64,000 nt of DNA from Roseibium sp. MMSF_3412 (GCF_030733265.1 NZ_JASHJI010000002.1:248001-312000), one strand, 5' to 3'; shown: positions 7,872 through 17,456, counted from the first letter of the stretch. Notes: generated by a model from the letters alone, not told the origin. Translations and numbers: made by a program.

Positions 7872-9127
7872 GCGCGACCCTTCACAAAACCCCAGGCAAT
7901 GCGGGCCGACCCAGCAGCCGCTTCACCGGACGCAACCGGGGCTTCGGATGTATTCAGCATTCGGGTCCGCATGCGTGTCCATGTCCTGTTGGAAGCGCCG
8001 CCGCCGACGGTTCGGATGGATGTCAGTTCCGGGCCTCCAAGTTCGGCAAGCCGTTCAAAGCCGCGTTTCTCGATCGCCGCAATGCCTTCAAGAAGACCCT
8101 GCAGGAAGTCCTGCCGTGTTTCGGGGCGCGGATCAACACGCGATACAAGACCCGGATCGTTGACCGGAAACCGCTCGCCGGTACGCGGCAGCGGGTAATA
8201 GTTGAGACCGGTCGATGTCTCGGGATTGATCCGCTCGCTCAATGCGGCAATCTCGTCGGGAGCAAAATACGCGGCCAGCGCCTCGCCGCCGCTGTTGGAA
8301 GCACCGCCCGCGAGCCACTGATCACCGATACGGTGACTGTAAATCCCGTATTCAGGCGCAAAAATCGGTTTGTCTGACAGCAGTTTCAGCGTCAGCGTCG
8401 TTCCGAGCGCGGTCACGCCGTCTCCGGGCGTCGAGGCCCCGGTGGCCAGAAAGGACGCGCAGCCATCGGACACCCCGGCAACAATGGGAATGCCTTCAGG
8501 CAGTCCGAACGCACCGCTCGTAACCCCGGTCATCGTCCCTGTGGCGACGATATCCGGCAAAAGACCGGTGTTGATACCCGCCTCGGACATCCAGCCCGGC
8601 CAGCCTCTCGCGACCGGGTCATAGCCGGTCTTCAGCGCGTTGCTTTCATCGCTCGGCACGGGCTTTCCAGCCAGCCGTTCCGCAATCCAGTCGGCCTGGT
8701 GGGCAATGCGCACAATGCCGGGTCTCGTTTGCAGGGATATGGAACGCGCAAGCGCGGAACTTGCCCCGTGTGCCGCACTCTGACGGGGGGCAACGGCCGC
8801 GATTGCCTCGGGGATCGCACGGTCCTCGACAGCATCATTATACATCAACGCGTGTCCGATCGGCGCTGCCGCAGCATCGAGTGCGAGCACGGTTCCCGAG
8901 GTTCCGTCGACGCAGACAGCCTCGATGCTGCTTGCGTCAATCGCCTGAAGCATCGCGGAAAGTGCGTCGGTCAACGCACCGAGCCAGATGGCTGGATCGT
9001 TTCTTGGCCCCTTGGAAAGGTCCATGGCCGCCTTCGTAACCGTGACAACGGTCAGGTCATCATCAAGCGCGGCAACCCGGACGCCTGATGTGCCGACATC
9101 GATCCCAAGCGCAAGACGGTGTTTCAT
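7868..9127 (-). CDS. FGGY-family kinase, short form (D-ribulose/xylulokinase-like)
   Basis: 419 residues, shorter than the usual 480-520 for FGGY kinases, and similar in size and motif style to the cyanobacterial/plant ribulokinase-like branch. Motifs: LGIDVGTSGVRVAALD (about 6-21), VDGTSGTVLALD, catalytic Asp in GVSDGCASFLATG, GGASNSGGEAL and the C-terminal ATP motif GGGASNRTWTRM. ATGA overlaps join it to the aldolase gene upstream and the HAD gene downstream. With the EryA-like kinase it gives this operon two kinases, suggesting two phosphorylation steps or two substrates. Confidence 0.88.
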   Translation of the reverse strand: MKHRLALGIDVGTSGVRVAALDDDLTVVTVTKAAMDLSKGPRNDPAIWLGALTDALSAMLQAIDASSIEAVCVDGTSGTVLALDAAAAPIGHALMYNDAVEDRAIPEAIAAVAPRQSAAHGASSALARSISLQTRPGIVRIAHQADWIAERLAGKPVPSDESNALKTGYDPVARGWPGWMSEAGINTGLLPDIVATGTMTGVTSGAFGLPEGIPIVAGVSDGCASFLATGASTPGDGVTALGTTLTLKLLSDKPIFAPEYGIYSHRIGDQWLAGGASNSGGEALAAYFAPDEIAALSERINPETSTGLNYYPLPRTGERFPVNDPGLVSRVDPRPETRQDFLQGLLEGIAAIEKRGFERLAELGGPELTSIRTVGGGASNRTWTRMRTRMLNTSEAPVASGEAAAGSARIAWGFVKGRA

Positions 9128-10194
9128 GGTGTAGCGTCTTCACTGGTGTTGAGGGCCTGACGCAACTTTTCCGCATCCCAATTGATCAGCTCGTCCTCCT
9201 GTTGATCGCTGAGGCGCGTCACGTCTGAACCCGGTGCAACGCGCACAAGCACGTCGCCAAAGGCTCGCACCAATGTCAACGTGGCGGCATTCGCGTCTTC
9301 GGGGATGGCGACGCCCTTGCCCGGACAAATCACGAGCTTGCGGTCGGACCGCCCCGCCGATCCGCGCTGTGCGGCTTCGGCAACCGTCTCCCCGTCTCTT
9401 GCGACCACGCAGCCGGGACCGAGGAACACAACATGATCCGGATAGAGCGAATTGCCGTCCGCGACCTCAAGCAGGCCGTCGTCGAACGCAATCGCCTGCG
9501 TCGTTTCAAAGGGTGCCGGTTTCCAACCCGTTCCTTCCAGGGACCGGACCCAGGCTGCCCGGGGTTCTCCTGCATAGTCCACGGGACCCGGTTCCAGCCG
9601 CCGGGAGACCTCGAACAACCGCTGCCTTGCCTCATGCGCGCTCTCACCGGTTGCGACGAGGCCATGGTTGCCCAGGATCAGGATCTTGGTGGAGCCTGTT
9701 GCCCGCGCCAGGATCGCGCGTGCGAGATCGAGGCCGGGTTTCGCATAGGGGATGAACACGGCATCGAGACCGGCGAGCTTGTCCCGGACAATCTCTTCAG
9801 CGTCGGAGCGGATGGCAATGGCGATCGTCGCGACACAATGCGTATGCAGCACGACCGGACTGTCGAGGAGTGCGTGAACGGATGTCTCGATCGAGGAATG
9901 AAGCTCCGGCGCGCCGTCCACCTCGGCAAGAAACCGGGCCGTTTCACCCGCGCTCTCGTCGCCGGACTTCATCGCCTCGACAAACCGGTCCGAGTAGACG
10001 GGGACCATGATGTCGCGCGTTTGTGCTTCGGCCAGCCAGGTGCCCGAGGCCTTGATCCACATCCGCCCGTCCCGCTTCAGCGACGTGTTGCCCCCCGGCC
10101 CCTGAACCTGCAGCGGGTCTTTTCCCAGCTCGGCGGAGATCGTGCGAAGTCTTCCGAATTCGGCATCATTCCGCAATTCTAGAAACGGGTTCAT
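9124..10194 (-). CDS. Class II aldolase family protein (RhaD-like aldolase domain)
   Basis: 356-residue class II aldolase. QGPGGNTSLKRDGRMWIKASGTWL matches the aldolase domain of the bifunctional RhaD-type proteins; catalytic Glu is in ELHSSIE, zinc ligands are in VVLHTHC and LGNHGLVATG. The C-terminal ~150 residues extend beyond the simple FucA fold but no dehydrogenase domain follows, so it is aldolase only. I chose the ATG at 10194 (MNPFLEL, with AAGAGG upstream) although it overlaps the GlpD-like gene by 29 bp. Expected reaction: cleavage of a ketose phosphate to DHAP and an aldehyde. Confidence 0.88.
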   Translation of the reverse strand: MNPFLELRNDAEFGRLRTISAELGKDPLQVQGPGGNTSLKRDGRMWIKASGTWLAEAQTRDIMVPVYSDRFVEAMKSGDESAGETARFLAEVDGAPELHSSIETSVHALLDSPVVLHTHCVATIAIAIRSDAEEIVRDKLAGLDAVFIPYAKPGLDLARAILARATGSTKILILGNHGLVATGESAHEARQRLFEVSRRLEPGPVDYAGEPRAAWVRSLEGTGWKPAPFETTQAIAFDDGLLEVADGNSLYPDHVVFLGPGCVVARDGETVAEAAQRGSAGRSDRKLVICPGKGVAIPEDANAATLTLVRAFGDVLVRVAPGSDVTRLSDQQEDELINWDAEKLRQALNTSEDATP

Positions 10195-11761
10195 CCAGCG
10201 TCGGCCTCTTTTCCAACCAGGTTTCAAAATCCGACTTTTCCTGCCGCGTCAGGAACAGCCCGTGCTTGGTGCGGCGAAGCAATATGTCTTCAACGCTTTC
10301 GGCCCACTCGTTCTCGATCAGCCAGACCGCTTCGCGCTCGAAGAAACAATGTCCGAAATGGTGCCCGAGATCCGATAGGGAGGCGACACCATCGAGCAGC
10401 CGGACCGCATCCGTTCCATAGCAATGCCCCAGATGGCGCAACAAGGCCTCGGGGAGGAACGCATAGCGTTTTCTGAACCCGGTGAACCAGGTTTCGAATT
10501 GCTTGTCGGGAAGATCTCCGCCCGGAAGCGGGGTGTTCGAGGTCCATGGCCCGGCCATGTCGGGAAAGTAGGGAGACAGCATGTGCAACGCGTGCTCCGA
10601 CAGCTTCCGGTAGGTGGTCAGCTTTCCGCCGAACGCGGAAAGGAGCGGCGGCAGTTTCGCGTCTGGCTCCAGTGATCCGTCGAGTTCGAACTGATAGTCA
10701 CGGGTCACGGCGGACGCGCTTTTGTTGGCATCATCGTCGAAAAGCGGCCGGACGCCGGAATAGTCGAACAGGACGTCCTCGGCCGTGAAGGCATGATCGA
10801 AATAGCTCCCGAGAATGCCAAGCAGATAGTCGACCTCCGCCTTGTCGATCGCAACGTCTTCCGCCTTGCCGTCAAAGGGAATGTCTGTCGTGCCGATCAG
10901 CGCCATGTCGTCAAAATAGGGATTGACGAAGATGAGGCGTTTGTCGGGTGCCTGCAGAACATAGCCGTGATCGCCCTGCCACCACTTGGGCAGAACGATG
11001 TGACTTCCCTTGACCAGGCGCACACGCATGCGCGAATTCACTCCCGCGACCTCGCCGATGACCTTCTCGACCCAGGGCCCTGCTGCGTTGAAGATGGCTT
11101 TCGCGTAAACCGTCGATGGAGAGCCGGACTGGTCGCCTCTGAGTTCCGCGCGCCAGACTTCGCCTTCCCGCCGGGCGGAAACGCAAGGGGTTCTGGTGAA
11201 CACCTCAGCACCGCGGCGGGCCGCATCCACGGCATTCAGCACAACCAGCCGCGCATCGTCGATCCACACGTCCCAATAACTGAAGCCCTTCCGGTACTTG
11301 TCCTTGAGCCGTTCTCCGGCCGGGTCCCGGCTGAGATCGAGCGCGGAGGAACGTGGGACCCGCTTTCGGCCTCCAAGATTGTCATAGAGAAACAGGCCAA
11401 GGCGAATGAGCCACCTCGGCCGCTGTTCCGGACTGTGCGGCAGCACAAGTTGCAGCGGCCATGCAAGATGCGGTGCGGCTTCCAGCACGACTTCACGCTC
11501 ATTGAGCGCCTCCCGAACAAGCCTGAACTCGTAATATTCCAGGTAGCGCAAGCCGCCGTGAATGTACTTTCCCGACCGCGAAGACGTGCCCTCACCAAGA
11601 TCGCCCTTTTCGCAAAGGATGACGGACAAACCGCGACCGGCAGCATCCCGCGCGACCCCCACACCGTTGATCCCCCCGCCGACAACCAGCAGGTCCACGG
11701 GGTGATCGGCGGATCGTCCCTGCGGCTCGTATCTGCTATGGTCAGGCGTCACAAGGTTCAT
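10166..11761 (-). CDS. glpD: GlpD-family FAD polyol-phosphate dehydrogenase (glycerol-3-phosphate or erythritol-phosphate dehydrogenase-like)
   Basis: 531-residue membrane-peripheral flavoenzyme. The FAD Rossmann motif is VVGGGINGVGVARDAAGRG (about 26-44), followed by GTSSRSGKYIHGGLRYLEYYEFRLV and the C-terminal FGGKLTTYRKLSEHAL signature of GlpD. GlpD oxidises glycerol-3-phosphate to DHAP and passes electrons to quinone; EryB of the Brucella/rhizobial erythritol pathway is a homologue acting on erythritol phosphate. Lying two genes after an EryA-like kinase, it more likely oxidises a phosphorylated polyol than glycerol-3-phosphate alone. GAGG five bases before the ATG supports the start. Confidence 0.92.
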   Translation of the reverse strand: MNLVTPDHSRYEPQGRSADHPVDLLVVGGGINGVGVARDAAGRGLSVILCEKGDLGEGTSSRSGKYIHGGLRYLEYYEFRLVREALNEREVVLEAAPHLAWPLQLVLPHSPEQRPRWLIRLGLFLYDNLGGRKRVPRSSALDLSRDPAGERLKDKYRKGFSYWDVWIDDARLVVLNAVDAARRGAEVFTRTPCVSARREGEVWRAELRGDQSGSPSTVYAKAIFNAAGPWVEKVIGEVAGVNSRMRVRLVKGSHIVLPKWWQGDHGYVLQAPDKRLIFVNPYFDDMALIGTTDIPFDGKAEDVAIDKAEVDYLLGILGSYFDHAFTAEDVLFDYSGVRPLFDDDANKSASAVTRDYQFELDGSLEPDAKLPPLLSAFGGKLTTYRKLSEHALHMLSPYFPDMAGPWTSNTPLPGGDLPDKQFETWFTGFRKRYAFLPEALLRHLGHCYGTDAVRLLDGVASLSDLGHHFGHCFFEREAVWLIENEWAESVEDILLRRTKHGLFLTRQEKSDFETWLEKRPTLDEPVSRIAE

Positions 11762-11768
11762 TCAGACC

Positions 11769-12806
11769 TCAACACGGACTGAGCGGCGGCTCGTTGGAAA
11801 TCCAGCGCCGCACTTCTTCGGCAATTCTCTGAGCGGCAATCTTCACGGTCTTGCGTGACGCACCGGCGATGTGCGGCGTCAGCGTCACGTTGGGCAATTG
11901 CAGCAACGGATCGTCGGGCCTGGTCGGTTCCACGGCAAAAGTCTCCAGCATCGCGCCACCCAGATGCCCGCTCGACAAGGCCTCGAAAAGCGCGTCGTAA
12001 TCCATCAGCGGACCACGGGCCGTATTGACGATGACAGCACCCGGCTTCATGGCCGCAAATGCGTCAGCGCCGATCATTCCGGTTGTTTCCTTGGTCACGC
12101 GCGGGTGCAGCGTCACGACATCGGATTCCTTCAAAAGCGTTTCGAGGGAGACCTGTTCAACGCCGTCGCGGCTGTCCTCCACGGACAGTTGCACGTAAGG
12201 GTCGGCCACCAGCACCCGGGTTCCGAACGCACGCAGCAGCTTGACAACACGCGTCCCCACATTGCCGTAGCCGATGACGCCGACGCACATGTCGGAGAGT
12301 TCGTTTCCGGCAATGTCCGCACGGTAGAGATCGCCGCGATAGTCGCCCTTGCGCAGGGCATCGTGTCCCTTGGTGATGTTGCGCGTTTCGGCAATGATCG
12401 CTCCGATGGTGAACTCGGCAACAGCCGAGGCATTGCGCCCGGGCGTGTTGACAACAAGGACACCTTTCTCGCGCGCCTCGTCCATGGCGATGTTGACCGG
12501 ACCGCCCCGGGAAACGCCGACAAGCTTCAGATTGGGCGCCGCTTCAAGCACACCAACGGAAACGGGGGCAAGATGGGTGACCAGCACCTGTGCGTCCTGC
12601 ACGTGGTCAAGGACCATTTCCGGCGTCCCCATATATTCCTTCAGACCCTCAAGACCGGGGGAGGCATATCCGTGTTCCATGGGTTCGTCGGGCCATGCAA
12701 GGTCAAGGCATTTGCAGGTGACCCGGTCCCCGCACAACTCCAGGATTTCCCTTTCAAAGACCGCGGACTCCATGAACCGGTCGCCTATGATCGCCACGGT
12801 CGTCAT
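11769..12806 (-). CDS. D-isomer-specific 2-hydroxyacid dehydrogenase family protein
   Basis: 345-residue NAD(P)-dependent oxidoreductase of the phosphoglycerate/hydroxypyruvate dehydrogenase family. The nucleotide motif is VGVIGYGNVGTRV (about 180-192). Catalytic residues are the Arg of VNTARGPL, the Glu in the ETFAVEP stretch and the His of TPHIAGAS. ATGA overlaps the EryA-like kinase gene upstream. No such enzyme belongs to the classical erythritol pathway; it may handle a hydroxyacid such as glycolate/glyoxylate from the aldol product, which is inference. Confidence 0.88.
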   Translation of the reverse strand: MTTVAIIGDRFMESAVFEREILELCGDRVTCKCLDLAWPDEPMEHGYASPGLEGLKEYMGTPEMVLDHVQDAQVLVTHLAPVSVGVLEAAPNLKLVGVSRGGPVNIAMDEAREKGVLVVNTPGRNASAVAEFTIGAIIAETRNITKGHDALRKGDYRGDLYRADIAGNELSDMCVGVIGYGNVGTRVVKLLRAFGTRVLVADPYVQLSVEDSRDGVEQVSLETLLKESDVVTLHPRVTKETTGMIGADAFAAMKPGAVIVNTARGPLMDYDALFEALSSGHLGGAMLETFAVEPTRPDDPLLQLPNVTLTPHIAGASRKTVKIAAQRIAEEVRRWISNEPPLSPC

Positions 12807-14368
12807 TGTGTCAGCTCCCGTCTCGTCCGCGCCTGCCGGTCCCAGGCCTTCGGCAGGGCAAGCCTTGTATCCAGATAACTTTCAAAAAGGGTGTCGTAGA
12901 GCCGGACAAGATCGTCGTCGGGCAGAACCGCATCGTTCAAGAGCGGAGTGACCCAGCTGTCCACGGCACTGGCGACGTTTTTGAAATGACCCTGTTGAAC
13001 GGCAGCGATCATGGCCGCGCCTGCAGCCCCGGCCTCCGGTTGCGCGATCGTGCGCACCGGTGCGTTCAGACAGGCGGCCAGCAGCGACCGGCAGGCCTTC
13101 GACTTGGCGGCGCCGCCGGTCATCCGGATCTCACCCGGCACATGACCCATGGTCTGGTAACAATCCCGGGCAGCAAGAACGAGACCGTCGAACACGGCCC
13201 GGAGCATGTCGGCCCAGGTCGTGCCCTGATCGAGACCGGTCCAGCTCGCCCGCGCATCTGGATTGGTGAACGGCCCACGCTCGCCGGCAGAGGAAATGTA
13301 GGGATGAAAGAAGGCCGCGCCCGGCGTTGCGCCAAGCACGAGGCTGTCCATGGAAACCAGAAACTGTTCCGGATCCACGTTCAGGTTCTGCGATTGAAAC
13401 ACCTGCACCGCAAGACCGAGTGCCCAGTCGATGTTCAGCGTGGCGGCCATGTTGGTCTGCATTTGCGCGAAGGCGCCGCCGGGGAACGGCATCGTGTATC
13501 CGCACATGTCGTCGTTCAGCACCACTTCGCCTGCATCCCGCACAAAACGCATATGCATCCCGGTGGACCCGAGGATCGTCAGGCCCGGCGAAACCGCCGG
13601 ATCATAGAGACCGGCCCCGAGCGCGCTGCACATCACATCGACCAGTCCGAGACAGACAGGCGTTCCGGCGTTCAGTCCGCATTCAGCCGCCGCCTCCAGG
13701 CTGAGTTCGTGCGAGACGGTCGTCCCGTCAATGATCGGCGGCAGCAGATCGCGGTGCTCGGACAGACCAAGGCTGTCGATCACGTCAGGCGAATAATCGC
13801 GCGTCCTGAAATCTCCGAACGTGAAAACACCCTCCGATATGTCGGAGGCCAGCACGCCGGTCAGCTTGAAATAGAGCCAGTCCTTGCAATGAATGGCGCT
13901 GGCGCTTTTCGCGAGGAGTTCGGGCGCATGTTCCTTCATCCAGCAAAGATGCGTGCGCATCTGGCAGACATTGATGCCGGTCGCCGTACGCTCATAAATG
14001 ACGCGGCTTTCAGGCATTTCAGCGAGCCGGCGCGATGTGTCGGCGGCGCGGGCATCGAGCCAGAGCCAGCCGTCATGAACAGGCTCGCCCTCCTTGTCTA
14101 TGAGCCAGGTGCCGTCACCTTGACCCGTGACGCCAATGGCCGCGCACCTTGCCGCACAATTCGGTATCTGCTCGACCAGTTGGGCGAGCACATGGGCCGT
14201 ATCGGACCACGTACGGTTCATGTCCTGTTCAACGCCCCCGTCCGGCAGGGTCGTATATTCGTTTCTGCGGCTGGCCAGCGCGATCTGTTGTCCGTCCAGA
14301 TCAAAGGCGACTGCCTTGATCACGGAGGTGCCGGCATCGATCCCGATAATGAGATCCTTCGCGCTCAT
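12803..14368 (-). CDS. eryA: Erythritol kinase-like FGGY kinase (EryA-type)
   Basis: 521-residue FGGY kinase. The N-terminus IIGIDAGTSVIKAVAFDLDGQQ, the GVTGQGDGTWLID segment and WLWLDARAA resemble what I recall of the EryA erythritol kinases of Brucella and rhizobia, as does its length. The catalytic Asp is in CLGLVDVMCSALGAG and the ATP motif is MTGGAAKSKACRSLLAACLNAPV. EryA makes L-erythritol phosphate for oxidation by a GlpD-like EryB, and a GlpD homologue lies two genes downstream here. The other ery genes (eryC and the tpiB/rpiB isomerases) are absent from the operon, so the substrate may be a different C4-C5 polyol. Confidence 0.85.
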   Translation of the reverse strand: MSAKDLIIGIDAGTSVIKAVAFDLDGQQIALASRRNEYTTLPDGGVEQDMNRTWSDTAHVLAQLVEQIPNCAARCAAIGVTGQGDGTWLIDKEGEPVHDGWLWLDARAADTSRRLAEMPESRVIYERTATGINVCQMRTHLCWMKEHAPELLAKSASAIHCKDWLYFKLTGVLASDISEGVFTFGDFRTRDYSPDVIDSLGLSEHRDLLPPIIDGTTVSHELSLEAAAECGLNAGTPVCLGLVDVMCSALGAGLYDPAVSPGLTILGSTGMHMRFVRDAGEVVLNDDMCGYTMPFPGGAFAQMQTNMAATLNIDWALGLAVQVFQSQNLNVDPEQFLVSMDSLVLGATPGAAFFHPYISSAGERGPFTNPDARASWTGLDQGTTWADMLRAVFDGLVLAARDCYQTMGHVPGEIRMTGGAAKSKACRSLLAACLNAPVRTIAQPEAGAAGAAMIAAVQQGHFKNVASAVDSWVTPLLNDAVLPDDDLVRLYDTLFESYLDTRLALPKAWDRQARTRRELTQ

Positions 14369-15489
14369 GCCAGCTGCCCTCCGTGGCTGAGCGCTTCGCC
14401 GGATCGGGTGTCAAAGATGTGCAGGTCATCCGCGGATATGGCAATCCTGATCTGGTCGCCCGCTTTCGGCAGCGCAAGATCGTGGACCACCGACACGATG
14501 CTCCCGCCCGCGAAGCGCGCAGCGATGTGGGTCTGGTCGCCGAGCCACTGGTTCGCGAACACCTCCGCGGGCAGCCCTTCCTCGGTCAGTTGGACCGAGT
14601 GCGGACGAATGCCGATCATGACGCCATGATCCTGCTGGATACGGTTTTGCAGCTCCTCGGAAAATGTCGAGGACGGATAGGTCAAGGTGACTTCCGGTGA
14701 CAGGCGCAGCTCGACATTGCCCGAGACGACCTCGGCAGCGGCTTCAAAAAGGTTCATGGGCGGTTCGCCGATAAACGCGCCGGTAAAGATGTTCGCTGGC
14801 CTGTTCTTGAGGTTCTCGGGCGTGTCGAACTGCTGCAGAACACCACCTTCCATGACGGCAATTCTGTCGGCGAGCGCATTGGCCTCGGTCTGGTCATGAG
14901 TGACCAGGATGGCCGTCAGCTCGTGTTCCTTGATGTAGTGCTTGATGCGGCCGCGCAGGATCGCGCGCAGCTGCGGTTCAAGCTGCCCCATCGGTTCATC
15001 GAGGACGTGCAGATCCGCGCGGCGGATAAGCGCCCGTCCGAGACTGACCCTTTGCTGCTGGCCGCCGGAGATTGCATTGGGATGCTTGTCCAGAATGTCG
15101 TCGATTTCCAGAAGGGCAGCAATCTGCTCGACCCGCGTGTTGACGTCCGCTTGGGGCAGTTTCTCTGACTTCAACGCGAATGCGATGTTCTCGCGGATCG
15201 AAAGCGGCGGATAGAGCGAATAGCCTTCGAAGGCCATGGCAACGCCGCGTTTGGCGGGTGCAAGCCGGTCGATGCGGCGCCCGTCGATATCGACCTCGCC
15301 GGAACTCACTTCCTCGAAACCGGCAATCATCCGCAGTGTCGACGTCTTGCCGCAGCCCGACGATCCGAGCAGCGCGACAATCTCGCCGCGCCCGACTTCA
15401 AGATCGAGATCCTGCACCGCATGCACTTCATGTGCCGTGCCCGGATTGTATTTCTTGTTGACGGATTTCAGATGGAGTTGCGCGCTCAT
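14365..15489 (-). CDS. Sugar/polyol ABC transporter ATP-binding protein (MalK/UgpC type, Q-loop variant)
   Basis: 374-residue CUT1 ATPase with a C-terminal regulatory/OB domain (about 240-374). Walker A GSSGCGKT, signature ISGGQQQR, Walker B LHVLDEP and H-loop VTHD are intact. The Q-loop Gln is replaced by Glu (AMAFEGYSL) and the D-loop reads MGQLEP instead of the usual LSNLD. ATGA overlaps join it to the partner ATPase upstream and EryA downstream. I moved the start to the ATG at 15489; the longer reading is an antisense-frame artefact. It probably forms a heterodimer with its partner, as proposed for the paired ATPases of the rhizobial glycerol importer. Confidence 0.92.
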   Translation of the reverse strand: MSAQLHLKSVNKKYNPGTAHEVHAVQDLDLEVGRGEIVALLGSSGCGKTSTLRMIAGFEEVSSGEVDIDGRRIDRLAPAKRGVAMAFEGYSLYPPLSIRENIAFALKSEKLPQADVNTRVEQIAALLEIDDILDKHPNAISGGQQQRVSLGRALIRRADLHVLDEPMGQLEPQLRAILRGRIKHYIKEHELTAILVTHDQTEANALADRIAVMEGGVLQQFDTPENLKNRPANIFTGAFIGEPPMNLFEAAAEVVSGNVELRLSPEVTLTYPSSTFSEELQNRIQQDHGVMIGIRPHSVQLTEEGLPAEVFANQWLGDQTHIAARFAGGSIVSVVHDLALPKAGDQIRIAISADDLHIFDTRSGEALSHGGQLA

Positions 15490-16592
15490 GCTGCTTCCTC
15501 CACCCGGTTTCCGTCCGGTTCCGGGGCGATCCTGTCCCCGGTCGCGCGGTCGAACAGGATGGCGTCCTGCGCTGCGATCCCGAGGTTCACCTCTGGGCCC
15601 GCCGGAACCGGGTCCTGCGCCGGTTGCGACAGAAGAATTTCGCGCCCGCGCAAGGTCGTAACCAGGGTCACGGTCTTTTCGTTGAACGGGGTTACCGCTT
15701 CGATCGTGACCGGGAAACCGCCGGTTTCGGTGAAGGACAGGGCTTCTGGTCTCAGGCCCACGATGCAATCCCTGCCGGCGACACCCGGAAAGCGGCCATG
15801 GAAGTCGACCCGCTGGTCGGAGATGAACCCATGGAGGCCACGCTCGTCCTCCTTGGGAACGATATCGAGAAGATTGATCGTGGGGTCGCCGAACAGCTGG
15901 GCGATCTGCGTGTTGGCGGGCCGCCGGTAGATGTCCGCCGGCGAGCCGATCTGGACGATCTTGCCCTGGTCGAGAACCGCGATCCGGTCACCGAGCGCCA
16001 TCGCTTCCTTGTAATCCTGCGTGACATAGATGATCGTTGCGCCGCGATCGGCCAGAAGGCGGGGCAGTTCCAGCCGCATTTCAAAGCGCAGCTTCGCATC
16101 CACATTGCGTAGCGGATCGTCGAGCAGCAGCACGCGGGGTTCGGAAACGAGCGCACGGGCCAGGGCAGTACGCTGTTTCTGTCCGTTCGAGAGTGCCTTG
16201 GGCGCATGCGACAGCACGTGTTCGATTTTCAAAAGCTCTGCAACTGCCTGCACCTTTGTGCGGATCTCGGACGCCGACATGCGCTTGGAGGTCAGGGAAC
16301 TTGCGATGTTGTCATAGGCGCTCATGTGGGGAAACAGGGCGAAATTCTGAAAGGCCATGCCGATCCCACGGTATTCGGGGGGAACATCCGTGACATCCTC
16401 GCTGCCGATGAGGATGGTGCCGCCGTCCGGTTCGATAGCCCCGGCAACACTCCGCAGCAATACGGTCTTCCCTGCCCCCGACTTGCCGAACAGCACCAGG
16501 GTTCCACCTTCGGGGACGCTGAGCGACACGCCGTCAAGAACGGTTTCCGTGCCGAAGGTCTTCGTCAGTGATGTGAGTTCAAGAAATCCCAT
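15486..16592 (-). CDS. Sugar/polyol ABC transporter ATP-binding protein (Walker B and H-loop variant)
   Basis: 368-residue partner ATPase of the same importer. Walker A is GKSGAGKT and the Q-loop AFQNF is normal. The signature is LSNGQKQR, the catalytic Walker B Glu is Asp (VLLLDDP) and the H-loop His is Gln (YVTQD). Both changed catalytic residues are intact in the neighbouring ATPase, while that one lacks the Q-loop Gln that is kept here. A C-terminal OB-type domain (about 235-368) is present. The gene lies five bases after the permease gene's stop. Confidence 0.92.
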   Translation of the reverse strand: MGFLELTSLTKTFGTETVLDGVSLSVPEGGTLVLFGKSGAGKTVLLRSVAGAIEPDGGTILIGSEDVTDVPPEYRGIGMAFQNFALFPHMSAYDNIASSLTSKRMSASEIRTKVQAVAELLKIEHVLSHAPKALSNGQKQRTALARALVSEPRVLLLDDPLRNVDAKLRFEMRLELPRLLADRGATIIYVTQDYKEAMALGDRIAVLDQGKIVQIGSPADIYRRPANTQIAQLFGDPTINLLDIVPKEDERGLHGFISDQRVDFHGRFPGVAGRDCIVGLRPEALSFTETGGFPVTIEAVTPFNEKTVTLVTTLRGREILLSQPAQDPVPAGPEVNLGIAAQDAILFDRATGDRIAPEPDGNRVEEAA

Positions 16593-16597
16593 TCAGA

Positions 16598-17455
16598 TCA
16601 GCCCTTCACCGCACCGAGGGAAAGCCCTTCGACAAGATACCGTTGTGCCCAGAGCGCAAGCGCAAGCGTCGGCGCAATCGACAGCACGATCGCAGCCGCG
16701 ATCTGACCGTACTGGATCCCCGACGCCGTCACGAAGGCAAGCGCGCCAACCGTCACCGGCTGCTTGTCTGCCGATGCCAGCACGAGCGCAAAGATGAAAT
16801 TGTTCCACGCAAAGATGAACGCCAGCAGTCCGGCCGCCGCGATACCGGGTCCGGCAAGCGGCAAGGCGATCTTCCGGAAGGTCGAGAACCAGCTGTGTCC
16901 CGCGATCCGGTAGGCATATTCGATGTCCGGCGAGATGTCCTCGAAATACCCCCGGACGATCCACAGGATCAGCGGCAGACAGATCAGCTGATAGACCCAG
17001 ACCAGCCCGAGATAGGTGTCGGCTAGGCCGATCTCCTGGAAATAGAGGGTCAGCGGCAGCAGGACCAGAAGCGGTGGCGCGAAGCGGAAGGACAGCAGCG
17101 TGAAGGCGATGTCTTCCGATCCCCGGAACTTGTGCCGCGCAAAGGCGTAGGCCGCCGGGACGCCCAGCGCCAGCGCGACCGCCACCGAACAGACGGACAG
17201 GATGATCGAGTTCATGAGATTGTTGACGAAATCGATCCCCATGCTGGCCACGTTGGAATCCAGCCGCCCGGCCAGGATTGCCGTGTAGTTGTCGAGCGTC
17301 GGTGCGAACGACATGGACGGCGGCGACCTCAGGATCGTTTCGTTGGTCTGCAGGCTCATGAGCACGATCCAGAAGATCGGAAACATGAAGAAGATGATGA
17401 TCACCGTGAGCGCCGCGCGCCGGAACCAGCGTTCCAGGAAAGAAGTATGATCCAT
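16598..17455 (-). CDS. Sugar/polyol ABC transporter permease, MalG-type
   Basis: 285-residue inner-membrane permease with six predicted helices. The sequence FAPTLDNYTAIL after the first helix and the EAA-like loop EYAYRIAGHSWFSTFRKIALPLAGPG (about 165-190) identify a MalG-type CUT1 subunit. The ATG at 17455 (MDHTSF) starts one base after the partner permease's stop; the longer reading into that gene is not needed. Confidence 0.93.
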   Translation of the reverse strand: MDHTSFLERWFRRAALTVIIIFFMFPIFWIVLMSLQTNETILRSPPSMSFAPTLDNYTAILAGRLDSNVASMGIDFVNNLMNSIILSVCSVAVALALGVPAAYAFARHKFRGSEDIAFTLLSFRFAPPLLVLLPLTLYFQEIGLADTYLGLVWVYQLICLPLILWIVRGYFEDISPDIEYAYRIAGHSWFSTFRKIALPLAGPGIAAAGLLAFIFAWNNFIFALVLASADKQPVTVGALAFVTASGIQYGQIAAAIVLSIAPTLALALWAQRYLVEGLSLGAVKG

Positions 17456-17456
17456 G

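Noticed and set aside
10166..11761. Plain glycerol catabolism (GlpD with GlpK)
   Set aside because: No typical glycerol kinase; adjacent kinases are EryA-like and ribulokinase-like, and aldolase and SorC genes point to another polyol.
12806..14629. 607-codon plus-strand frame opposite the EryA-like gene
   Set aside because: Antisense shadow; the opposite strand encodes a complete FGGY kinase with all motifs.
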